This document shows positions 1 through 5,135 of a stretch of DNA of 5,135 nt, one piece after another (the stretch's first letter is position 1; each line of letters starts with the position of its first letter). The position numbers and the translations under genes are program-made. The notes below the pieces were generated by a model. It ran no database searches. It was not told the origin of the DNA and worked only from the letters and a program-made list of their open reading frames with translations. The stretch spans positions 1-5,135 of the forward strand of contig PLDP01000269.1 of NCBI GenBank assembly GCA_003136795.1. Reading direction: 5' to 3'. This DNA comes from Actinomycetota bacterium (GTDB lineage: Bacteria > Actinomycetota > Thermoleophilia > Gaiellales > Gaiellaceae).

Positions 1-2537
1 ACGGCTACTACCTTTCGTTCAATCAGCACACGGCGAGCGGCACGTGGGCCGGCGCGGGCGCCCTCGCGCTCGAGCGCGCGAAGATGCTCACGGGCGCAGC
101 GGCGCAGTCGCGCTACTTCGACCTCGAAGGTGTGACGCCGGGGCTCGGCGGGATGCTGCCGGCCAACATCAACGGGCCGATCGCGCCGCTCGCCAACGCC
201 CCGGAGCTCTACCTGCAGGCGCACGACGATCCGCTCAACCACAGTGACCGTCTCGAGTTGTGGGACCTCCACGTTGATTGGACGCCGGGAAGCACGACCT
301 CGACGTTCACGCCGGCCGTCAGCATTCTCACCAACCCGGGCGGCTTGGGCTTCAACGTCGACACGGAGTTCAGTTGCCCCGAGTCGCCGACGCTCTACTG
401 GTCGACGTGCATGGCCCAGGGCGGCTTGGGGGGCCCGCTCGAACCGCTTGCGCAGGCGTACTCGGACAAGCCGCTCGATCCCAATCTTGTGGGCGCCGAC
501 GCCTACGACGCCCTGCCTCAGCTTGGCGGTCGTCTCCAGTGGAACCGCACGCCAGGGGGCACCGAGAGCCTGGCCGCGGTGGAGACGGTCAATGACGGCA
601 ACAGCGTGGCCGACCCCGCGTGGTTCAAGCTGACCAACATCGGGGGCGCCGGCTGGAACATCGGTGCCGGTGCAAAGGGGATCTACAACGCGGCCGACGG
701 AAACAGCCGGTTCCTGCCCTCCGTTGCGCTCGACAACAACGGCAACGTCGGTCTCGCCTACGCCCTGACCGGCGTTGACGGCGGCCCCTTGCCAGGAGGC
801 GGCACGACCCCGTCGTACGACTCGGCGCTCGGCTACACCGAGGCGACCAGCGGCTCGTACAACCAGGATCATGTCCTGGCAAACGGCACGCCGTACACGC
901 TCGGTGACACGTGGGGCCGCGACACAACCCTTTCGCTCGACCCAATCGACGGTTGCACGTTCTGGTTCTTCGGCCCGTACCAGGACTCGTCGCTGGTCGA
1001 CGATGGCTGGATCGACCACTTCTCGTTCCCCTCCGACTGCACTGCCTCGGCGACACAGCCGCCCCTCCTCACCGGCGATCCGTCTTGGTCCCAACCAATC
1101 GTGCGCGAGGGGTACATCATCACCGGGAATCACGCGACCTTCACCGGCGCGACCTCGTACACCTACCAGTGGCGGCTGTGCGACTCGCGCGGGCTCAACT
1201 GCGTCGACATCACGGGCGCGAACGGGACGATGGCGTTGCCCACCGACCCGGAGTTCCATACGATCACGGCGGCGGAGGCGATCGGCGATCGAACGCTTCG
1301 CTACCAGGAGACGGCCACCAACGCGAGTAATGTCAGCAGCACGTCCGTGAGCCTGCCGACGGCGATCGTGCAGTCGATCCCGCCGCAGAACGTGACGCGG
1401 CCGGTGATCTCCGGCACCGCGCAGGCGGGCCAGACGCTTTCGACGACCGACGGTGCCTGGACCAGCTCCTCGCCGAAGAGCTACACGTATCGCTGGCGGC
1501 GCTGCGCGGGCAGCGTTTGCACCGACATCCCAGGGGCGACGAGCTCGACGTACGCCCTCACGGCCGCCGACGTCGGGTCGCCGGTCGACGTCGTCGTCAC
1601 CGCAGTGAACACCGGCGGTGGCACGGACGCAATCGCCGATGCGACGGTCACCGTCGTTGCAGCTCCGCCGAGCTCGGGTGGCTCTGGTGGCTCGGGTGGC
1701 GGCAGTTCGGGTGGCGGCAGTTCGGGTGGCGGCAGCTCGGGCGGTAGCGGTGGGGCCGGTTCACCCGACCTCGCAGTCATCGGCACGACGAGCAGCGTCA
1801 CGCCGAACGTCGGTGACAACGTGACCTTCTTCCTCACCGTGACCGACAAGAACCTGAAGCCGGCGCAGGGCCTGTACGTGAACATCACGCTGCCGGCCGG
1901 GCTGCAGTTCGTGTCGTCGAGCGCCGATCGCGGATCTGCGTGCACGGCAGTCAGCACGTCCGCGCTGAAGTGCTTCCTCGACTGGCTCTCGAGCGGCGTG
2001 CCCGCCGGCCATCTGCAGGTCGTCACCAAGGTGACGGTGGACGGAGCACAGACGCTGACCGCGACCGCGACCTCTCAGCAGGGAGTCTCGAGCGCGGCGG
2101 ACAGCACCGTTAGCTTGACCGTCAACCAGGCGGGGTCGACGACCACGACGACGACCACCACCACGTCGAGCTCGACCGCCGGCATTCCGACCGGCCTGAA
2201 CGGCTCCGGGACGACCGCGAAGGCGAAGAGCGACAAGAAGGCGCCGACCAGCACCGCGATCGCGAGCACGGGCAAGCGCGGCGCGACGGTGAAGCTCCGC
2301 TTCCGCATCTACGACGATCTCGGCGTCGCCAAGGCTCTCGCCACGATCAAGCGAAACGGCAAGTCGTTTGCGACCGAGAAGACCGGCTTCGGCCCGGTTG
2401 CCTTCGGCACCACGTACTTCCTCGGCTGGCACGTTCCGGCTTTGGCGCCGAAGGGCACATACAGGTTCTGTGTCGTCGCCGTCGACCGCGCCGGGAACCA
2501 CAGCCGCAGCTCGTGCGCGGCCCTTAAGCTCAAGTAG
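1..2537 (+). CDS. Secreted multidomain beta-propeller / Ig-like / DUF11 protein (5' end missing)
   Basis: The frame is open from the left edge (first full codon at position 3) to TAG at 2535-2537, giving 844 visible residues, numbered here from that codon. The ATG at 84 is internal, because family-like sequence (ALERAKML) continues upstream of it. Residues 1 to about 346 resemble an exported bacterial beta-propeller-like family: LWDLHVDW (86-93), LGGRLQW (174-180), DNNGNVGLAY (244-253) and WGRDTTLSLDPIDGCTFW (304-321). Two Ig-like modules follow (about 356-457 and 463-553), each with a YxWRxC core and a Cys pair. Then come a Gly/Ser linker (557-586), a DUF11-like module (587-708, with VGDNVTFFLTV and LPAGLQFVSS), nine consecutive Thr (713-721) and a C-terminal Ig-like module (about 747-844) ending YRFCVVAVDRAGNHSRSSC. 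No C-terminal membrane anchor or LPXTG motif is visible, and any signal peptide lies outside the window. Export is inferred from module types, linkers and paired cysteines. A role in surface binding or adhesion is plausible, but no catalytic function can be assigned. Confidence 0.93.
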   Translation, partial: GYYLSFNQHTASGTWAGAGALALERAKMLTGAAAQSRYFDLEGVTPGLGGMLPANINGPIAPLANAPELYLQAHDDPLNHSDRLELWDLHVDWTPGSTTSTFTPAVSILTNPGGLGFNVDTEFSCPESPTLYWSTCMAQGGLGGPLEPLAQAYSDKPLDPNLVGADAYDALPQLGGRLQWNRTPGGTESLAAVETVNDGNSVADPAWFKLTNIGGAGWNIGAGAKGIYNAADGNSRFLPSVALDNNGNVGLAYALTGVDGGPLPGGGTTPSYDSALGYTEATSGSYNQDHVLANGTPYTLGDTWGRDTTLSLDPIDGCTFWFFGPYQDSSLVDDGWIDHFSFPSDCTASATQPPLLTGDPSWSQPIVREGYIITGNHATFTGATSYTYQWRLCDSRGLNCVDITGANGTMALPTDPEFHTITAAEAIGDRTLRYQETATNASNVSSTSVSLPTAIVQSIPPQNVTRPVISGTAQAGQTLSTTDGAWTSSSPKSYTYRWRRCAGSVCTDIPGATSSTYALTAADVGSPVDVVVTAVNTGGGTDAIADATVTVVAAPPSSGGSGGSGGGSSGGGSSGGGSSGGSGGAGSPDLAVIGTTSSVTPNVGDNVTFFLTVTDKNLKPAQGLYVNITLPAGLQFVSSSADRGSACTAVSTSALKCFLDWLSSGVPAGHLQVVTKVTVDGAQTLTATATSQQGVSSAADSTVSLTVNQAGSTTTTTTTTTSSSTAGIPTGLNGSGTTAKAKSDKKAPTSTAIASTGKRGATVKLRFRIYDDLGVAKALATIKRNGKSFATEKTGFGPVAFGTTYFLGWHVPALAPKGTYRFCVVAVDRAGNHSRSSCAALKLK
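1068..1661 (+). other. Two tandem Ig-like modules within the first gene
   Basis: Two consecutive modules of about 90-100 residues share a layout. The first has TYQWRLCDSRGLNCVDITGA and later TLRYQETATNAS. The second has TYRWRRCAGSVCTDIPGA, then STYALTAADVG and VDVVVTAVNTGG. The second matches the common actinobacterial Ig-like repeat closely. The first is a diverged copy in which the usual TYTLTAADVG stretch reads FHTITAAEAIG. Similarity is at protein level only; the DNA has diverged, so this is an old duplication or independent acquisition rather than a recent repeat. In each copy the two nearby cysteines could form a disulfide outside the cell. Confidence 0.75.
1695..1739 (+). repeat. 15-bp tandem repeat, three copies, encoding GGGSS
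   Basis: The unit GGTGGCGGCAGTTCG occurs at 1695-1709 and 1710-1724. A third copy at 1725-1739 differs at one base (C for T in the Ser codon). Each unit is five codons (Gly-Gly-Gly-Ser-Ser), so gain or loss of units keeps the frame. It forms the core of a Gly/Ser linker spanning about 1671-1760, which joins the second Ig-like module to the DUF11-like module. Near-identity at DNA level, where Gly and Ser codons could vary freely, points to recent unit duplication. Confidence 0.93.
2139..2165 (+). repeat. Thr-tract linker (nine Thr codons)
   Basis: Nine consecutive ACG/ACC codons encode a run of Thr followed by Ser-Ser-Ser-Thr. The tract separates the DUF11-like module from the C-terminal Ig-like module. 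Thr/Ser runs of this kind are common interdomain linkers in secreted actinobacterial proteins and are sometimes O-glycosylated; glycosylation here is inference. Because only two codons alternate, the DNA is a low-complexity CGA/CCA-like stretch that could slip by whole codons. Confidence 0.85.
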
Positions 2538-3696
2538 CGCTCTCCTGCTCGTTCTCCTCGTGCTGGCGCCAGGCGCCGGCGCGACCTCCGCTGCCAAGTT
2601 GCCGCCGCTCCCGGCGCACTGGCCGCGCACGCTGCAGATCGGCCTGAGCGACGCGCCCGGCGGCGCCGCTGCACTGCACAAGGCTGCGCCGTTCGGCTTT
2701 CGCTATCAGTACCTCGCGGGCGGCGTGAACACCGGCCAGGGCTGGGCGACCTGGAACCCGGACGGCACGTTCGCTTCGATGTACGTCCAGGACTCGTGGG
2801 CGCACGGCGAGGTGCCGGTGCTGAGCTACTACATGCTCCTGCAGTCCAAGCCGGGCGGCGGCGGCGAAGCGCACGCCGATCTCGCGAACCTGCGCAACGC
2901 TCAGACGATGGCGTCCTACTGGAGCGACGTCCAGCTGCTGTTCCAGCGCGTGCGCGGCGCGAAGCCCGTCGTCGTGCACGTCGAGCCCGATCTCTGGGGC
3001 TACCTCGAGCAAGCGAACGCGACGGCCCTCGCCGCCTCGTTCGCACAGCACTGGATCGCGCTCCGCAACCGGCTCGCGCCCAATGTGCTCCTCGCCTACC
3101 ACATGAGCGGCTGGGGCACGAAGCACGACATCGCGTCCGAGGACCCCCCGGATGCAACCGTGCGCGCGTACGCGGCGCAGTCCGCCGCGTTCTACCTCGC
3201 GCTGCATGCGCGGTTCGACGTCTCGTTCGAAGACTTCTCCGACCGCGACGCGGGCTTCTACGCGAAGATCAACGGCAATCCGAACACCTGGTTCAACGCC
3301 GCCGACTTCCACCGGCACCTGTTGTACGCGCAGACCTTCGTGCAGCTCGCCGGCGTGCGCATGGTGGCGTGGCAGATCCCGCTCGGCAACACGGTGATGC
3401 GCGCGATGGACAACACGTGGGATCACTACCAGGACAACCGCGTGCAGTGGCTGCTCGGGCCGGGCGGCCGCGCGCACCTGCGCGCCTACGTCGCGGCGGG
3501 CTTCGTCGGCTTCCTCTTCGGCCGCGGCGCCGACGGTGCGACCTGCGCCTGCGACGCGGCGAACGACGGCGTGACGAACCCGGCTCCCATCAACGGCAAC
3601 GTCCGCGCGTCGCTCTCGGCCGACGACGACGGCGGCTACTTCAAGGCGCAGGCCCGGGCCTACTACCGCGACGGCGCACTCTCGCTGCCCAAGTAA
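2470..3696 (+). CDS. Secreted glycoside-hydrolase-like protein of unknown function
   Basis: From GTG 2470 to TAA 3694-3696 this encodes 408 residues. The N-terminus looks like a Sec signal peptide: basic Arg15/Arg17, a hydrophobic core ALLLVLLVL (24-32), then an AGA cleavage motif (36-38). That core spans the stop codon of the preceding gene, so the start must lie upstream of it. In-frame candidates are GTG 2470, TTG 2398 and TTG 2368. I chose 2470 because it gives the shortest normal signal peptide, although only weak Shine-Dalgarno-like bases (CAGG, 2462-2465) precede it. The mature part has features seen in TIM-barrel glycan-active enzymes: YQYLAGGVNTGQGWATWNP near the N-terminus, VHVEPDLWGY with Glu172 and Asp174, FEDFSDRDAGFY with Glu253, and AWQIPLGN (300-307). 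The C-terminal part has TCACDAANDGVTNP and a final SADDDGGYF motif. I recall similar uncharacterised secreted proteins in Actinobacteria and Chloroflexota but know no proven activity. The glycoside hydrolase-like fold and the acidic residues as catalytic are inference. The 68-bp overlap with gene 1 suggests translational coupling. Confidence 0.88.
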   Translation: MSSPSTAPGTTAAARARPLSSSSALLLVLLVLAPGAGATSAAKLPPLPAHWPRTLQIGLSDAPGGAAALHKAAPFGFRYQYLAGGVNTGQGWATWNPDGTFASMYVQDSWAHGEVPVLSYYMLLQSKPGGGGEAHADLANLRNAQTMASYWSDVQLLFQRVRGAKPVVVHVEPDLWGYLEQANATALAASFAQHWIALRNRLAPNVLLAYHMSGWGTKHDIASEDPPDATVRAYAAQSAAFYLALHARFDVSFEDFSDRDAGFYAKINGNPNTWFNAADFHRHLLYAQTFVQLAGVRMVAWQIPLGNTVMRAMDNTWDHYQDNRVQWLLGPGGRAHLRAYVAAGFVGFLFGRGADGATCACDAANDGVTNPAPINGNVRASLSADDDGGYFKAQARAYYRDGALSLPK

Positions 3697-3707
3697 CACT
3701 GTGTTAC
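3693..3707. promoter_or_regulatory. Perfect 15-bp palindrome, possible operator
   Basis: GTAACACTGTGTTAC has two perfect 7-bp arms around a single T. It includes the TAA stop of the secreted-protein gene and ends 10 bp before the ABC-F ATG. Its size and symmetry fit an operator for a dimeric helix-turn-helix regulator, for example of the TetR family, but no regulator gene is in view. As RNA it could form a 6-bp stem with a CTG loop. It is AT-rich compared with its surroundings and is not followed by a T run, so it is not an intrinsic terminator. Confidence 0.45.
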
Positions 3708-3717
3708 AAGCGTTGGC

Positions 3718-5135
3718 ATGGCACTGCTCGCTGCACGCGGCATCGGCAAGAGCTTCGGCTCGCGGTTGATCCTCGACGGCCTCGACTTCGACGTCGAGCC
3801 GGGCGTGCGCATGGGCGTGATCGGCCCGAACGGCGGCGGCAAGTCGACCTTGCTGCGCATTCTCGCCGGCGCAGAGGTCGCTGACGCCGGCGAGCTGACC
3901 CAGCGCCGGGGGCTCGTCGCCGCCTACCTCCCACAGCAGCTCGAAGGAGACGCGCGCAACCCGCTCGCGACGCTGCGGGCGGCGCGGCCGGACCTCGACG
4001 AGCTCGAGCACGAGCTCGAGACCGTCGAACGCGGCATCGGGGAGGCCGGCGCCGACCTCGACCGCATGTCGCGCCTGCTGCGCAGGCAGGAGGAGCTGCT
4101 GCAGCGCTGGACCGCCGCCGGCGGGCCCGGCTTCGAGCCGCGGGCGCGCGCGCTCCTCGTCGACGTCGGCCTCGAGGACGGCGACCTTGCGAAGCCGACG
4201 CGGGTGCTCTCGGGCGGGCAGCGCAAGCTGGTCGGTCTCGCCGCCTGCCTCCTGCGCGACCCCGACGTCCTGCTGCTCGACGAGCCCGAGGCCCACCTCG
4301 ACATCGAGGCGCGCGAGCGCGTCGAGCACTTGATGCGCGGATTCGACGGCGCGGTCGTCTCCGTCTCCCACGACCGCTACCTGCTCGACGAGACGGTGGC
4401 AGAGATCGCCGAGCTGAACGGCGGCCGCATCCGCATGTGGCCTGGCAACTACTCCGCATACACGGTCGCGCGCGAGCTCGAGCTGCAGCGCCGGCAGCAG
4501 GCCTACGTGACGCAGCAGAAGGAAATCGCGCGGCTCGAGGAGGCGATCCGCCGCTTCAAGGACTGGGCGAACCGGGTTGTCGACGAACGGCACATCAAGC
4601 AGGCGCGCAACAAACAGCGGCAGATCGACCGGATGGAAAAGATCGACCGGCCCGTGCTCGAGCGGCGCAAGATCGCGCTCGACCTGCGGCCGCACGCACG
4701 CGGCGGCGAACGCGTGGTCGAGCTCGCGGGGGTGGGCGTCGAGCTCGGCGGCAGGCCGGTGCTCGGCGGCATCGACCTGACCGTGCTGCGTGGTGAGCGC
4801 GTCGGCGTCGTCGGCGAGAACGGCGCGGGGAAGTCGGTGCTGCTGCGGGTGCTCGCGGGCGAGCTCGAGCCGGCCGACGGCGAGCGCAAGGCAGGCCCGT
4901 CGATTCGCTTCGGGTATCTGGCTCAGAACAGACGCCCGCTCGACCCGCAGGCGACGCCGCTCGAGCTCGTCCGGCGCGCCGCGCCGATCTCCGAAGGCGA
5001 GGCGGTGTCGCGGCTGATGAAGTTCCTGTTCAGCTACGAGCAGGTGCGCAGGCCGCTCGAGACGTTGTCGGGCGGCGAGTGGACGCGCCTGCAGCTGCTG
5101 CTCCTGATGCTCGAGGGCGCGAATTGCCTGCTGCT
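3718..5135 (+). CDS. ABC-F family twin-ATPase, ribosome-associated (3' end missing)
   Basis: ATG 3718 is the only in-frame start after the previous stop; no Shine-Dalgarno sequence is evident. 472 complete codons are visible. The first ATPase domain has Walker A GPNGGGKST (36-44), signature LSGGQ (164-168), Walker B LLLDE (185-189) followed by PEAHLD, and the switch His in VSHDRYLLD (His218). A charged helical linker follows at about 250-320 (QQKEIARLEEAIRRF, then KQARNKQRQIDRMEK), as expected for the ABC-F linker that reaches toward P-site tRNA. The second domain has Walker A GENGAGKSV (366-374) and signature LSGGE (450-454), and the window ends just before its Walker B. There are no membrane segments, so it is cytoplasmic. 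Known ABC-F proteins bind the ribosome and act in translation control, stalled-ribosome rescue or antibiotic protection. Which of these applies cannot be told from sequence; it may be a housekeeping member. It lies 21 bp after the secreted gene, probably in the same transcript unless the palindrome marks its own control. Confidence 0.96.
   Translation, partial: MALLAARGIGKSFGSRLILDGLDFDVEPGVRMGVIGPNGGGKSTLLRILAGAEVADAGELTQRRGLVAAYLPQQLEGDARNPLATLRAARPDLDELEHELETVERGIGEAGADLDRMSRLLRRQEELLQRWTAAGGPGFEPRARALLVDVGLEDGDLAKPTRVLSGGQRKLVGLAACLLRDPDVLLLDEPEAHLDIEARERVEHLMRGFDGAVVSVSHDRYLLDETVAEIAELNGGRIRMWPGNYSAYTVARELELQRRQQAYVTQQKEIARLEEAIRRFKDWANRVVDERHIKQARNKQRQIDRMEKIDRPVLERRKIALDLRPHARGGERVVELAGVGVELGGRPVLGGIDLTVLRGERVGVVGENGAGKSVLLRVLAGELEPADGERKAGPSIRFGYLAQNRRPLDPQATPLELVRRAAPISEGEAVSRLMKFLFSYEQVRRPLETLSGGEWTRLQLLLLMLEGANCLL

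Noticed and set aside
84..2537. ATG at 84 as the true start of the first gene
   Set aside because: The frame is open to the window edge and the upstream residues fit the same beta-propeller-like family, so the gene begins outside the window.
1761..2681. A 306-codon open frame on the - strand
   Set aside because: It is antisense to the DUF11-like and C-terminal Ig-like modules, has Arg/Ala/Gly-rich composition with no domain pattern, and crosses a gene boundary on the other strand.
3693..3710. Intrinsic terminator between genes 2 and 3
   Set aside because: The possible stem is only 6 bp and AT-rich, and the following bases (AAGCG) lack a T run.
2796..3884. A 362-codon + strand open frame overlapping genes 2 and 3
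   Set aside because: Its product is almost entirely Arg/Ala-rich, typical of an off-frame reading of high-GC DNA, and it conflicts with two well-supported genes.
3999..4020. Direct repeat CGAGCTCGAG (two copies) inside the ABC-F gene
   Set aside because: It encodes an alternating Glu-Leu helix (DELEHELE) and arises from preferred GAG/CTC codons in a charged helical stretch; no further copies suggest a functional DNA repeat.
2530..4695. A 721-codon open frame on the - strand opposite the secreted gene and the ABC-F gene
   Set aside because: It is a shadow of GC-rich codon bias. The + strand has clear signal peptide, Walker and LSGGQ motifs across the same span, while the antisense product is low-complexity Arg/Ala/Val/Glu sequence with no recognisable domain.

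Overview
The window is GC-rich (roughly two thirds G+C by eye), with strong G/C preference at third codon positions and almost no intergenic space. Three genes lie head to tail on the + strand and fill it. The style of the secreted proteins suggests a high-GC actinobacterium, most likely of the Thermoleophilia (Solirubrobacterales/Gaiellales type). They carry Ig-like modules with a YxWRRC...DIxGATSSTYxLTAADVG pattern and a C-terminal module ending in YRFCVVAVDRAGN. This assignment comes from family resemblance only; no rRNA or other marker gene is present.

Layout. (1) From the left edge to 2537 runs the 3' part of a large secreted multidomain protein: a beta-propeller-like region, two Ig-like modules, a Gly/Ser linker containing a 15-bp DNA tandem repeat, a DUF11-like module, a Thr tract, and a C-terminal Ig-like module. 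(2) An uncharacterised secreted protein with a TIM-barrel glycoside-hydrolase-like appearance ends at 3696. Its signal peptide is encoded across the end of gene 1, so the two genes must overlap in different frames. (3) After a 21-bp gap, an ABC-F type twin-ATPase gene starts at 3718 and runs off the right edge just before its second Walker B motif.

Genes 1 and 2 probably form a translationally coupled pair of exported, possibly surface-acting proteins, one a likely binding/adhesive scaffold and the other a possible glycan-active enzyme. The ABC-F gene is cytoplasmic and acts on ribosomes in known relatives. Its link to the pair may be only co-transcription, or it may have separate control: a perfect 15-bp palindrome, GTAACACTGTGTTAC, covers the stop codon of gene 2 and lies 10 bp before the ABC-F start. 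That palindrome, the overlapping signal-peptide start and the off-consensus ATPase motifs are the main points for a second look. I see no clear new defence or mobile system. No RNA genes, CRISPR, insertion sequences or intrinsic terminators were found.
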